Source of the DNA: Bacteroidales bacterium UBA1715 | Lineage (GTDB): Bacteria; Bacteroidota; Bacteroidia; Bacteroidales; UBA1715 | NCBI GenBank assembly: GCA_002317135.1 | Contig: DCIX01000017.1 | Coordinates: 1 to 41,506, forward strand | Length of the DNA: 41,506 nucleotides | Direction: 5' to 3' | Shown: one piece after another, positions 1 to 9,076 of the stretch | Layout of the letters: each line of letters opens with the position of its first letter | How positions within the stretch are numbered: the stretch's first letter is position 1 | The notes under the pieces: generated by a model | Databases searched by the model: none | What the model was told of the DNA's origin: nothing | Seen by the model: the letters and a program-made list of their open reading frames with translations, nothing else | Made by a program: the position numbers and the translations under genes

Positions 1-24
1 AAACCGATAGTTGTGGTGAAGTAA
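1..24 (+). CDS. C-terminal end of an upstream gene (partial)
   Basis: The first 24 bases read in frame 1 as KPIVVVK followed by TAA. A short hydrophobic stretch ending in lysine is typical of the last strand of T9SS C-terminal domains, and two such proteins occur later in the window. Seven residues cannot prove this. It may equally be chance. Confidence 0.25.
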   Translation, partial: KPIVVVK

Positions 25-205
25 TTTTCAGGAAGTACCTACATTATGGTAAATATTTATAAGAGGTATTTTTAGTAAGGTGATTTGTACTACAAAACGC
101 CCCGTCATTACAGGCAACACTTGCAAACTCGTTTCACACTCAATATTTTGACTGTTAAGCCAAGATTAAAGTACATAATACCGTAGATTTTTATTGTGCA
201 AACAA

Positions 206-213
206 TAATTTTG
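206..213 (+). promoter_or_regulatory. Candidate -7 element for the moxR-bat operon
   Basis: TAATTTTG fits the Bacteroidota sigma-ABfr -7 consensus TAnnTTTG and lies 76 bases before the moxR start. No clean TTTG sits 17-21 bases upstream. A second, poorer candidate (TAATTTCG) lies at 247-254, so the true promoter is uncertain. Confidence 0.35.
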
Positions 214-289
214 AAAAAAATATGTTCAATGAGTAGTTTGATTTTGTAATTTCGTTCGGTTTTTTGAAACATAATAAAAAAGCAGTACT

Positions 290-1309
290 ATGGCTGAAAA
301 TATAGCAAACAACGGTGGATATCATATCGATATAATGGAATTGAATAATAGAATCCAGCAAGAAAGTGCATTTGTTGATGTGATAACAAATGAGATGCAG
401 AAAGTTATTGTTGGACAAAAGGAGCTAATCGAAGGTTTGATGATTGGTTTGTTGTCAAATGGAAATATTCTTTTGGAAGGTGTTCCTGGTTTGGCAAAAA
501 CATTGGCTATAAATACTTTGGCGAAGACAATTGATGCTACGTTTAGTCGTATTCAGTTTACGCCGGATTTACTTCCAGCTGATTTGTTGGGAACAATGAT
601 TTATAGCCAGAAGAATGAGGACTTTGTTGTGAAAAAAGGTCCGATTTTCGCGAACTTTATTTTGGCGGATGAAATAAACCGTGCTCCATCAAAAGTACAA
701 AGTGCTTTGTTGGAGGCTATGCAAGAACGACAGATTACAATTGGATCAAATACGTATAAATTGGAGGAACCATTCCTTGTGATGGCAACGCAAAACCCAA
801 TAGAACAAGAAGGAACATATCCTCTTCCAGAAGCACAGGTTGACCGTTTTATGTTGAAAATCGTTGTTGGTTATCCAAAGAAAGAAGAAGAACAATTGAT
901 TATTCGTCAGAATTTGCAAAAGATTTATCCTGTTGCAAATCAGGTTGCTACAACCGATGCGATTATAAAAGCTCGTTCAATTGTTTCGGAAGTGTATATG
1001 GACGAAAAGATTGAAAAATATATAGTAGATATTGTTTTTGCTACTCGTTATCCAGAGCAATACAAATTGGAAGAACTAAAACCGTTCATCAGTTTCGGTT
1101 GTTCTCCTCGTGCGGGAATTAGTTTGGCAAAAGCAGCAAAAGCGTACGCATTTATCAAACGTCGTGGTTATGTAATTCCAGAGGATATTCGTGCGGTTTG
1201 CCATTCTGTGCTTCGTCATAGAATTGGTTTGACTTACGAAGCGGAGGCGGAAAATGTTTCTACGGAAGACATTATTACGAAAATCGTAAATGCTGTAGAT
1301 GTTCCATAA
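290..1309 (+). CDS. MoxR-family AAA+ ATPase
   Basis: A 339-residue MoxR-type AAA+ ATPase. Walker A is GVPGLAKT (residues 64-71), Walker B is in FILADEINRAP (123-133) and sensor 1 is ATQNP (166-170). MoxR ATPases act as chaperones that assemble or activate VWA-domain proteins and metal enzymes. Here it is first in an operon with a DUF58 protein and the VWA proteins BatA and BatB, its usual partners. Length is normal for the family. The ATG at 290 keeps an N-terminal segment (residues 1-35) that aligns with my recollection of Bacteroides homologues; ATG at 335 is an alternative. Confidence 0.93.
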   Translation: MAENIANNGGYHIDIMELNNRIQQESAFVDVITNEMQKVIVGQKELIEGLMIGLLSNGNILLEGVPGLAKTLAINTLAKTIDATFSRIQFTPDLLPADLLGTMIYSQKNEDFVVKKGPIFANFILADEINRAPSKVQSALLEAMQERQITIGSNTYKLEEPFLVMATQNPIEQEGTYPLPEAQVDRFMLKIVVGYPKKEEEQLIIRQNLQKIYPVANQVATTDAIIKARSIVSEVYMDEKIEKYIVDIVFATRYPEQYKLEELKPFISFGCSPRAGISLAKAAKAYAFIKRRGYVIPEDIRAVCHSVLRHRIGLTYEAEAENVSTEDIITKIVNAVDVP

Positions 1310-1330
1310 TAGAGATTTTTAAATGTAAAT

Positions 1331-1354
1331 TTGTAGGCTGTATCGCATACACTC
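1331..1354. repeat. Possible decayed GTAGG...GTATYGCATAC palindrome
   Basis: The moxR-DUF58 gap contains GTAGGCTGTATCGCATACAC, which resembles the REP palindrome found intact at 36245-36273 (arm CGTAGGGGCGTAT, loop TGC). It keeps the GTAGG start and the GTAT-YGC-ATAC core but has lost most of the G/C arm pairing. This may be an old insertion inside the operon. Confidence 0.35.
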
Positions 1355-1383
1355 AATTGATAAATAAATTTTCAATTACAAAA

Positions 1384-2256
1384 TTGGAAGCAAGCGAATT
1401 ATTAAAAAAGGTCAGGAAGATAGAGATTAAAACGCGTGGTCTCTCGCAAAATATTTTTGCTGGAGAGTATCATAGTTCGTTTAAGGGGCATGGTATGGCT
1501 TTTAGTGAGGTTCGCGAGTATCAATATGGTGATGCTATTCGTGATATTGATTGGAATGTGACTGCTCGTTTAAATAAACCGTATGTAAAGGTTTTTGAAG
1601 AAGAACGAGAGTTGACGGTTATGCTTTTGATTGATGTCAGTGGTTCGCAGGGCGTTGGTTCACGAGTGAGAATTAAGCGTGAAATGATTACAGAAATAGC
1701 GGCGACACTTTCGTTTTCGGCAATTCAGAATAACGACAAAATCGGCGTATTGCTGTTTTCTGATAAAGTGGAAAAGTTAATTCTTCCACAAAAAGGCCGC
1801 AAACATATCCTTAGAATTATTCGTGAATTGCTTGAATTTGAACCAGATAGTAAGGGGACGGATATTCCTATGGCATTGCAATATTTTACGAATATGATAA
1901 AGCGTCGTTGTACGGCTTTTGTCATTTCTGATTTTAACGATAAACATTCTTTACAGGATTCTTTTTCTATAGCCAACCGCAAACATGATGTGGTTGCAAT
2001 TCGGGTATTTGATAAAATGGAGGCAACGCTTCCGAATGTCGGTCTTATTCGTATGGTAGATTCCGAAACGGGATTGCAAAAATGGGTAGACACAAGTAGT
2101 ACGCAAATCCGGGCAATGTTTGCAAATAATTATAATACACGACTACAAGAATTGAATGAAGCGTTCCTAAAATCAGGGATTGAACATACTTCTATTCCTT
2201 GTGATGAGGATTTTGTAAGACCATTAATGAATTTGTTTAAAAGTCGTCATATATGA
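1384..2256 (+). CDS. DUF58 domain-containing protein (VWA-like)
   Basis: A DUF58 protein of 290 residues. The family hallmark REYQYGDAIRDIDWNVTAR is present near the N-terminus. It is followed by a VWA-like fold with the MIDAS-type motif DVSGS. DUF58 proteins accompany MoxR and Bat proteins across Bacteroidota and are thought to be cytoplasmic partners of the ATPase. No ATG is available near the N-terminus. TTG at 1384 gives MEASELLKKVRKIEIKTRG, the N-terminus I expect from Bacteroides homologues; TTG at 1357 would add nine residues. The stop overlaps the next start (ATGA at 2253), so translation is probably coupled. Confidence 0.88.
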   Translation: MEASELLKKVRKIEIKTRGLSQNIFAGEYHSSFKGHGMAFSEVREYQYGDAIRDIDWNVTARLNKPYVKVFEEERELTVMLLIDVSGSQGVGSRVRIKREMITEIAATLSFSAIQNNDKIGVLLFSDKVEKLILPQKGRKHILRIIRELLEFEPDSKGTDIPMALQYFTNMIKRRCTAFVISDFNDKHSLQDSFSIANRKHDVVAIRVFDKMEATLPNVGLIRMVDSETGLQKWVDTSSTQIRAMFANNYNTRLQELNEAFLKSGIEHTSIPCDEDFVRPLMNLFKSRHI

Positions 2257-3200
2257 GAATTCTACAAAAATATATTGCTTTCTTTTTTGTACTTGTCTGT
2301 TCGTATCATACGGTGGCACAGTCAATTACAATTGATGCAAGTGTAGATTCTTCGCAAATGCGTATTGGTGAACAAAGGGAGTTAACTGTTTTTATAGAAT
2401 ATGACCAAAAGGGAACTTTGGTGTTGCCTCAGTTTGGAAAAGAATTGTCAAAAAATATTGTAATAGCAGATGCATTTGCTTTTGACACCGTTCAGGCTTC
2501 TGATAAAAATAAAAGGAAATTACAGACGAGTATTCCAATAACTTGTTTTGACGAAGGTGAATACTCATTTGTCGTAGGTCCATTTTTATATGGAATGGAT
2601 ACTGTATGGTCTAATCCGGTGCAATTATCAGTGCAAACAGTTGCTATTGATAGTTCAACAACATTACAACCACTGAAACCGATACAAGTTCCACAGTATT
2701 CATTCAAAGATTATGTTTCTAAAATACTAATCGGACTTGCAATTATGCTTGTTGTAGCTTTGTTGATTTTTGCAGTTTGGTATTTCTGGAAAAAACGAGA
2801 AAAGAAACCGTTTATCTCGAAGAAAGAATATACGGAAAAAGCGGATGTTAAGGCTTTGCGTGAATTGGAAGAATTGAAGTCACTTAATCTCTGCGAAAAA
2901 GCAGAATATAAGTCTTTCTATACAGAATTGACTAATATTTTGCGAGCATATTTCGGCGAAGTGCTTGATATAGATACATTTGAGAAAACTTCTGATGAAT
3001 TAATTCAGGAAATAATGACAAGCGGAAAGGTTCCATTGGCAGTTATTCAAAATTTACAAATTATTTTAAAAGAAGCTGATTTTGTGAAGTTTGCAAAACA
3101 TAAACCTACGGTAGAAACAGGTAATCTACATTATGGCTTATCGTTGTTTTGTGTCAATGAAAGTAAGCATTTAATTGAACGCATATCCGAAGAGAAATGA
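2253..3200 (+). CDS. BatD-related signal-anchored membrane protein of the Bat operon
   Basis: Residues 1-23 form a signal peptide ending near VAQ, residues 24-150 a beta-rich periplasmic part, and residues about 157-178 a membrane helix. A basic linker and a cytoplasmic helical domain follow. The C-terminal domain (FYTELTNILRAYFGE, then EADFVKFAKHK) resembles the C-terminal domain of BatD in the same operon (FYEEIAKALWGYVGD, CEFARFAPSSS). It therefore looks like a short BatD-like protein lacking most of the periplasmic domains. It overlaps both neighbours by four bases. The molecular function is unknown; a structural part of the Bat complex is inferred from position. Confidence 0.85.
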   Translation: MRILQKYIAFFFVLVCSYHTVAQSITIDASVDSSQMRIGEQRELTVFIEYDQKGTLVLPQFGKELSKNIVIADAFAFDTVQASDKNKRKLQTSIPITCFDEGEYSFVVGPFLYGMDTVWSNPVQLSVQTVAIDSSTTLQPLKPIQVPQYSFKDYVSKILIGLAIMLVVALLIFAVWYFWKKREKKPFISKKEYTEKADVKALRELEELKSLNLCEKAEYKSFYTELTNILRAYFGEVLDIDTFEKTSDELIQEIMTSGKVPLAVIQNLQIILKEADFVKFAKHKPTVETGNLHYGLSLFCVNESKHLIERISEEK

Positions 3201-4198
3201 AAGAAGCATTGACAAACATTCCATATTTTGTGTACGAGAATTCAGAGTATTTCTGGTTATTCTTGTTGTTTGTGCCTGTCATTGCTTGGTATATTTGGAA
3301 ACATACTGATTTGTTTGCTCACATACGATTTTCGTCTTCGCTGGATGTTGAGGTGCTTCCTAAAACTTGGAAACAATACTTCGTACACTTCCCGTTTATT
3401 TTGCGTCTGTTAGCATGTGCTTGTATCATAATTGCTTTGGCTCGACCGGTTTCTGTTGATACATATTCGGATTCAACTACATACGGTGTTGATATAGTTT
3501 TATCTATGGATGTTTCTTCGAGTATGTTGGCAATGGATTTGAAATCGAATAGAATAGAAGCTTCAAAAGATGTTGCGGCAAATTTCATAAACAATCGCCC
3601 GTATGATAGAATGGGACTTGTCGTGTTTGCTTCGGAATGTTTTACGCAATGTCCACTAACTACCGATCATGTTACGCTATTAAATTTACTAGATAATCTT
3701 GAATGCGGAATGCTGGAAGATGGAACGGCTATTGGTATGGGATTGGCTCTGGCGGTAAGTCGTTTAAAAGATAGCAAGGCTATTAGTAAAGTTATTGTTT
3801 TATTGACCGATGGCGATAACAATAGTGGAGAAATAGAACCGTTGACTGCCGCTGAACTTGCAGCAAAATATGGCATACGCGTATATACTATAGGTGTAGG
3901 AAGAAATGGCGAGGTTCCATATCCAACGCAATTCGGAACTCAAATGATTCCAAATACATTTGACGAAACAGCATTGGTAAAAATTGCAAAAATGACGGAT
4001 GGTAAATACTTCCGTGCAACAAATAAAAAAGAATTGGTAAAAATCTATGAAACAATCGATTCGCTAGAAAAAACGAAAATTGAGGATTATAAATTTACTC
4101 AGAAAAAAGATGAATTTATGCCATTCGTTCTTTGGGCACTTGTGTTGTTGCTTATAGATTGTATTTTGTCTCAAACTATTTGTAAACGATTTCCATAA
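3197..4198 (+). CDS. batA: BatA, VWA-domain membrane protein
   Basis: A 333-residue membrane protein with helices near residues 18-34 and 66-83, a VWA domain, and a last helix near the C-terminus. The MIDAS motif DVSSS starts at Asp105, so metal binding should be intact. BatA is part of the Bacteroides aerotolerance operon, and loss of Bat genes reduces oxygen tolerance in B. fragilis. The start overlaps the previous stop (ATGA), and the stop overlaps the batB start (TAATG). BatA is distinguished from BatB here mainly by gene order, since the two are paralogues. Confidence 0.9.
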   Translation: MKEALTNIPYFVYENSEYFWLFLLFVPVIAWYIWKHTDLFAHIRFSSSLDVEVLPKTWKQYFVHFPFILRLLACACIIIALARPVSVDTYSDSTTYGVDIVLSMDVSSSMLAMDLKSNRIEASKDVAANFINNRPYDRMGLVVFASECFTQCPLTTDHVTLLNLLDNLECGMLEDGTAIGMGLALAVSRLKDSKAISKVIVLLTDGDNNSGEIEPLTAAELAAKYGIRVYTIGVGRNGEVPYPTQFGTQMIPNTFDETALVKIAKMTDGKYFRATNKKELVKIYETIDSLEKTKIEDYKFTQKKDEFMPFVLWALVLLLIDCILSQTICKRFP

Positions 4199-5247
4199 TG
4201 ATGAATGAGGCTGTTTTCCGATTTGCTTTTCCTGAACACTTATACGCATTGATAGGTGTTGGAATCCTTATTGTCGTATGGACGGTGTCTTATTACATAG
4301 AGCGAAAACGATTGTCTGCTTTTGCCGATAAAGAACGATTGTCTGTGCTTATTCCCGATTATTCGCCATTCCGAAAAATCTTGAAGTTTTCATTATTTGT
4401 ATTTGCCACAATCTTCTTTATAATTGCTTGGGCACGACCGCAATATGGAGTTAAAAAACAGACGGTAAAGAAAAAAGGAGTGGAGATTGCTATTGCTTTG
4501 GACGTCTCGAATAGTATGCTTGCCGAAGATATTAAGCCAAACAGAATTGAAAAAGCAAAGTTTTCTATCCAACGAATAATAAATAAGTTGGACCAAAATA
4601 AGGTGAGTATCATCACTTTTGCAGGTGATGCCTACATTCAATTACCGATGACTACCGACGTTGGTGCTTCAAAATTGTTCTTGCAGAATATCAATACGAA
4701 TATGATTGATAAGCAGGGTACAGCAATAGGGGCAGCTATTTCTAAATGTATGCGCTCGTTTTCAGGAAATGAAAAAACAGCAAAAACTATTATTGTGATT
4801 AGCGATGGAGAAAACCACGAAGACGATGCGGTTGGAATGGCAAAACAGGCTCTTGAAAAAGGTATAGTTGTTCACACAGTCGGTATGGGTACTGTTTCAG
4901 GGGTTCCTATCCCAATGAAAAATCAATATGGACAAACGCATTTCTTGATGGATAGAAATGGTAGTCCGGTTACGACAAAATTGAATGAACAAATGTTGCA
5001 GGAAATTGCGTCAGCTGGTGGTGGTATCTATTCACGTGAGGAATTTTCTCCAATTTTGCGTGCGTTAGATGAAATGGAAAAAAGTGACTTTGAATCCAAA
5101 GATTTCTCTGTCTATAATGAACGATTCCAGGTCTTTTTATTGTTGGGACTAATTTGTTTATGTATAGACTTCTTTGTTTTAGAACGCAAAAATCATTGGT
5201 TAAAGAATATAAATATTTTCAATTTGAAAATAGGAACAAAAAAATGA
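4198..5247 (+). CDS. batB: BatB, VWA-domain membrane protein
   Basis: A 349-residue paralogue of BatA with the same plan: helices near 14-31 and 62-78, a VWA domain with MIDAS DVSNS from Asp102, then a C-terminal membrane helix. Two start codons are adjacent (ATG at 4198 and at 4201); the first overlaps the batA stop. BatA and BatB probably form the VWA core of a periplasmic complex remodelled by the MoxR ATPase. The C-terminal end overlaps batC by ATGA. Confidence 0.9.
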   Translation: MMNEAVFRFAFPEHLYALIGVGILIVVWTVSYYIERKRLSAFADKERLSVLIPDYSPFRKILKFSLFVFATIFFIIAWARPQYGVKKQTVKKKGVEIAIALDVSNSMLAEDIKPNRIEKAKFSIQRIINKLDQNKVSIITFAGDAYIQLPMTTDVGASKLFLQNINTNMIDKQGTAIGAAISKCMRSFSGNEKTAKTIIVISDGENHEDDAVGMAKQALEKGIVVHTVGMGTVSGVPIPMKNQYGQTHFLMDRNGSPVTTKLNEQMLQEIASAGGGIYSREEFSPILRALDEMEKSDFESKDFSVYNERFQVFLLLGLICLCIDFFVLERKNHWLKNINIFNLKIGTKK

Positions 5248-5915
5248 ATGTAAGGCAACATATATGTCTATTGTTTGTACTGCTTTTGTCGGGTACTTGT
5301 TTCTCACAAACGGATGTGCGTCCGCTTATTGAGAAAGGTAATTCTTTTTATTCAAAGGGAGATTATCGTAATGCAGCAGTACAATATAAGCACGCGTGTC
5401 AGTTGGATTCGACTTCGTTTGATGCATGGTATAATTTCGGCAATTCGTTATGCGAAATGCAGAAATATATTTTGGCAACAGAGGCGTACGATAGAGCGTT
5501 ACGTTGTACAAACGATAAAGTGCAGAAATCCAATATTTTCCATAATATAGGAAATTCCTATTTTCAACAAAAACAATATGAAAAAGCACTCGTCGCTTAT
5601 AAGCAATCGCTTCTTTTGAATCCAAAGGCGGACGATACGCGCATAAATCTTGCTTTGACGCAAACTGAATTGAAAAAGCAGCAAGAAGAGGCGGATAAAG
5701 ATGAAAAAAATAAAAAACAGGACGAAAAACCGAAACCGACAGAGTTCGCAAAAGAGTGCTTGAAAAAAGCAATGGACTTGGTTGCAAAAGGTGATTTTAA
5801 AGGAGCACTAACTGTGTTGGAGGATGGATTAAAGAAGGATAAAACTGTTGTGGAATATTCTGAAATCATTCAAAAATTAACAGGAATAGTGGGAATATTA
5901 CAAGAAAACGAATAA
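5244..5915 (+). CDS. batC: BatC, periplasmic TPR protein
   Basis: A 223-residue protein with a signal peptide (MNVRQHICLLFVLLLSGTCF, cleavage near SQ) and about three TPR repeats, clear in GNSFYSKGDYRNAAVQYKHA, WYNFGNSLCEMQKYILATEA and HNIGNSYFQQKQYEKALVAY. A Lys/Glu-rich linker leads to a C-terminal helical segment that itself looks TPR-like. The start was taken at ATG 5244, which overlaps the batB stop and is followed directly by a signal peptide; the longer frame from 5154 lies wholly inside batB. The Q-rich C-terminal tail usual in BatC is absent here and appears to be on the next gene. Confidence 0.85.
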   Translation: MNVRQHICLLFVLLLSGTCFSQTDVRPLIEKGNSFYSKGDYRNAAVQYKHACQLDSTSFDAWYNFGNSLCEMQKYILATEAYDRALRCTNDKVQKSNIFHNIGNSYFQQKQYEKALVAYKQSLLLNPKADDTRINLALTQTELKKQQEEADKDEKNKKQDEKPKPTEFAKECLKKAMDLVAKGDFKGALTVLEDGLKKDKTVVEYSEIIQKLTGIVGILQENE

Positions 5916-6490
5916 TGAAAAAGATAGTTGCCATAGTAATTTTTTTCGGAATTTTTGCGACTTGTTTTGGACAAAAAACAGCACAGGAATATTTTACTGT
6001 TTCTTCGCAGTTGTACATTGCAAATCAACAAGAACAAGCACTTTATTTAGTCTCACGAGGTTGTGAATTGTATGAGTCGGATTCTTCTCTTGCACAATTA
6101 AAACGATTGATAGAAGGGAAAAACGATAATAAGAAAAATACACAACAACAGAATAAAAACGATAACAAAAACCAAGACGATAATAAAGATAACGGACAAA
6201 ACCAAGATAATCAGTCTGGACAAGATGGCAATGACCAGAAACAGCAACAAAATCAACAAAAAGGAAATCAAAACGAACAAGGTCAGCAGGGAAATGACCA
6301 ACAGCAATCACAAGGAAAACAATCCGAAGCGAATGGTCAAGATAAAAAAGAAGGCAAAGGACAAATTTCCACTGTGCAGGCAGAGGCTTTGCTCGATGCA
6401 ATAGAAGGGAATGATAAGGCTGTACAACAACGAATGATGCAGCAACAAAAGAATAAAAAGAAAAATACCTATATAGATAAAAACTGGTAA
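5915..6490 (+). CDS. Q/N-rich exported protein with a BatC-like C-terminal tail
   Basis: A 191-residue protein with a signal peptide (MKKIVAIVIFFGIFATCFGQ), a short helical TPR-like part (residues 21-65), and a long low-complexity stretch of Gln, Asn, Asp and Lys (residues about 66-145). The C-terminal segment is AEALLDAIEGNDKAVQQRMM, then a lysine run ending DKNW. From memory, many single-chain BatC proteins end with this kind of acidic-basic tail closing in DW or NW. The gene may therefore be the second half of a split BatC, or a duplicated one. Start and stop overlap batC and batD as TAATG. Confidence 0.75.
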   Translation: MKKIVAIVIFFGIFATCFGQKTAQEYFTVSSQLYIANQQEQALYLVSRGCELYESDSSLAQLKRLIEGKNDNKKNTQQQNKNDNKNQDDNKDNGQNQDNQSGQDGNDQKQQQNQQKGNQNEQGQQGNDQQQSQGKQSEANGQDKKEGKGQISTVQAEALLDAIEGNDKAVQQRMMQQQKNKKKNTYIDKNW

Positions 6491-8325
6491 TGAAACGATT
6501 TTCTATATTATTTATATTATTTCATTTGTTTGTATTTGGCGCCTTTGCACAAGATATAACTATTACTGTAAGTGCACCAAAGGTTGTGGAAGAAGGTGGA
6601 TTATTCCATATTCGGTACTCTATTAATACAGAACCGGGAAATATGTTTTCTATAGAAACTTGTAATGAAATACAAGCTTCTGGTCGTCCGCAGACTGGTT
6701 CAAGCAGTAGTATTAGTATTGTAAACGGACAAATGTCTAAGTCATATACTTATACGGAAACAAGACAATTCCGTGCCTTGAAAAAAGGTACGTATTCAAT
6801 ACCAGTTGCGAGTGTGAAGATTGATGGCAAAACATATAAGAGTAAGGCACAAACTGTTGAGGTTGTGGACCGCTCTTCTGGTGTTGCAAGTCAAAATAAT
6901 CAACAAAGTAGTAGTAATACTTATAGCGGTGGACAATCGGTGCCAACGGATGAACCGAAACCAGCTTCGGCAAGCGATGAGGTTTTTGCACGAATATTTG
7001 TAAATAAAACTTCTGCCTACATTGGAGAACCAATCTTGGCAACTATAAAATTATATACGCAAAAGGATATTACGAATTTGGAGAACTATACATTCCCTGA
7101 TTTTAATGGTTTCTATAAACGTGTATTGGAACAGCCGCAAAAGTTGGAATACAAAGAGGAAACAATAGATGGAAAACAATACTATTCAATTCTATTTCAG
7201 CGCATTGTAATCTTCCCACAAAAAGAGGGTAAAATGACCATTTCTCCGTTTAAGGTTAGCTGTGATATTGTTTCTGGATATGTCTCAACTGGTTTTTGGG
7301 GATTTGGACAACGAAAAATAGAACGTCGAAATGTTGAAAGTAAGCCTGTTACTATTACGGTGAAACCGTTCCCTGCTGGTAAAGATGCTTCTTATACCGG
7401 TGCTGTAGGAAAAATGAGTGTATCATCGTCAACGGATGTGACGAGTATTCCTGCAAATGAAGCGTTTGCATTTAAGGTTGTCGTAAAAGGAGAAGGAAAT
7501 CTGTCTTTGTTGCCAAAACCTGTTATTACATTCCCACAAGATTTCGAGGTATATGATCCTAAGGTAACAGATAATTTTTCGATTACTTCAACTGGTGACA
7601 AAGGTTCTAAAACATTTGAATATGTGGTCATTCCACGCCACGAAGGTAATTTTGAAATTCCAAGTGTGAAAATGCAAGTTTTTAATCCTGAGACAAGAAC
7701 ATATACAATGTTGTCGACAGAACCAATTTCGATTACTGTTACAAAAGGAACAAGTTCTGGTGGTGTTGTTTCAAACTATTCTCCGGTGACTAAGGAGGAT
7801 GTGCAATTTGGAAACGATATTCAATTTATAAAAACGGGAGATTTACATTTAGAGGAAAAACATTCGTACTTCTTTAAAAGTCTATTCTATTGGTTGTTAG
7901 TCGTTCTTTCTCTGCTTGCCACAATCATTGTGATTCTGTTGAAACGTAGACAGATAACTATGCAGAGCGATGTGTCTTTGATGAAAAATAAGCGTGCTAA
8001 TAAAGAGTCACAAAAACGATTGAAAACAGCTCGAAAATATCTTGACGAAAACAATACAACTTTGTTCTATGAAGAAATCGCGAAAGCGTTGTGGGGGTAT
8101 GTCGGTGATAAGTTCTCGTTGGAACAAATTGATTTGACTACAGATAAAATAAAAGAAACATTGGTTCAAAAAGGTATCGAAGATTCTATTATAGAAGAAT
8201 TGATACAAGTAATTCACCAGTGTGAATTTGCCCGTTTTGCTCCATCTTCGTCTGCTGAAGGTCGTGAACAGTTGTATTTACAAGCAGCTGAGGTTATTCA
8301 AAAATTTGAACAAAAAAAGAAATAG
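6490..8325 (+). CDS. batD: BatD, large periplasmic oxygen-tolerance protein
   Basis: A 611-residue protein with a signal peptide ending near FAQD and successive beta-sandwich-like periplasmic segments (residues about 22-450). A Ser/Gln-rich linker lies near residues 135-155 and a membrane helix near 460-482. A cytoplasmic helical domain with an FYEEIAKALWGYVGDKF motif ends the protein. Length and domain order fit the BatD family. The cytoplasmic domain resembles that of the 2253-3200 product. It is translationally coupled to the preceding gene by TAATG. Confidence 0.88.
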   Translation: MKRFSILFILFHLFVFGAFAQDITITVSAPKVVEEGGLFHIRYSINTEPGNMFSIETCNEIQASGRPQTGSSSSISIVNGQMSKSYTYTETRQFRALKKGTYSIPVASVKIDGKTYKSKAQTVEVVDRSSGVASQNNQQSSSNTYSGGQSVPTDEPKPASASDEVFARIFVNKTSAYIGEPILATIKLYTQKDITNLENYTFPDFNGFYKRVLEQPQKLEYKEETIDGKQYYSILFQRIVIFPQKEGKMTISPFKVSCDIVSGYVSTGFWGFGQRKIERRNVESKPVTITVKPFPAGKDASYTGAVGKMSVSSSTDVTSIPANEAFAFKVVVKGEGNLSLLPKPVITFPQDFEVYDPKVTDNFSITSTGDKGSKTFEYVVIPRHEGNFEIPSVKMQVFNPETRTYTMLSTEPISITVTKGTSSGGVVSNYSPVTKEDVQFGNDIQFIKTGDLHLEEKHSYFFKSLFYWLLVVLSLLATIIVILLKRRQITMQSDVSLMKNKRANKESQKRLKTARKYLDENNTTLFYEEIAKALWGYVGDKFSLEQIDLTTDKIKETLVQKGIEDSIIEELIQVIHQCEFARFAPSSSAEGREQLYLQAAEVIQKFEQKKK

Positions 8326-8327
8326 TG

Positions 8328-9074
8328 ATGAAGCGTATATTCTCTCTCATATTAATGATGATTGTGGGCATAGTTTCGAATGCTCAAACTATATCGGAAC
8401 AAATAAATGACTTATATAAGGCAAAGGAATACAAACAAATAATTGATATTTGTGAGCAACAAATTTTGTCAGGAAAAGAAAGTGCTTATCTATATTATAA
8501 TTTAGGAAACGCATATTTTAAGGATGGAAATACGTCGAAGGCGATTGTGAATTATGAGCGTGCTGCATTATTGGATCCTAATGATTCAGATATAAAACAT
8601 AATTTGTCTTTTGCATACGCTCAACAACCGGATAATATTGAGCATTTGTCGTTGGGATTTTTACCGCGTGTATATCAACATATATATCGATTTTGTTCTG
8701 TTGATGTTTGGGCAGTAATGAGCATATTTTTCTTGATAGTTTTATGTGTTTCTCTTTGTTTGTTCTTGTTTGCAGAGAAATTACTCCTTCGAAAAATATC
8801 GTTGTTTGTGATGGTTGGAGGCTTATTCTTTGGTGTGTTATCTTTCGTTTGTGCGCAATCAAGACATTCCGAATTGACTTCTCACGAGTATGCTGTTGTA
8901 ATGGAACCAACAATAGGCATAAAAACAGAACCAATGACGACTGCTATGGATTTGGCAACTATCCACGGAGGTATAAAGGTGAAAATTGTGGATGAAGCTT
9001 TTGGTTGGTACAAAGTTATGCTTGGCAATGGCAAGGAAGGCTGGATTCTCGCTCAATATGTAGAGAGAATTTAA
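8328..9074 (+). CDS. batE: BatE, TPR and SH3-domain membrane protein
   Basis: A 248-residue protein that ends the Bat operon. It has a signal peptide (MKRIFSLILMMIVGIVSNAQ), two TPR units (residues about 25-95), two membrane helices (about 127-150 and 155-175), and a C-terminal bacterial SH3-like domain ending GKEGWILAQYVERI. This plan is typical of BatE, and the SH3 domain may contact peptidoglycan. A GTG at 8325 overlaps the batD stop and is directly followed by ATG at 8328; either could start translation. The gene ends two bases before the convergent GH16 gene. Confidence 0.88.
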   Translation: MKRIFSLILMMIVGIVSNAQTISEQINDLYKAKEYKQIIDICEQQILSGKESAYLYYNLGNAYFKDGNTSKAIVNYERAALLDPNDSDIKHNLSFAYAQQPDNIEHLSLGFLPRVYQHIYRFCSVDVWAVMSIFFLIVLCVSLCLFLFAEKLLLRKISLFVMVGGLFFGVLSFVCAQSRHSELTSHEYAVVMEPTIGIKTEPMTTAMDLATIHGGIKVKIVDEAFGWYKVMLGNGKEGWILAQYVERI

Positions 9075-9076
9075 TC

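Noticed and set aside
5154..5243. Longer N-terminus of BatC
   Set aside because: It lies entirely inside batB, and the ATG at 5244 gives a signal peptide and a normal ATGA overlap.
5994..6401. Long antisense frames opposite the Q/N-rich gene, rich in Leu, Val and Ile
   Set aside because: They are the reverse reading of CAA/AAC repeats, have no start context, and mimic membrane helices only through composition.
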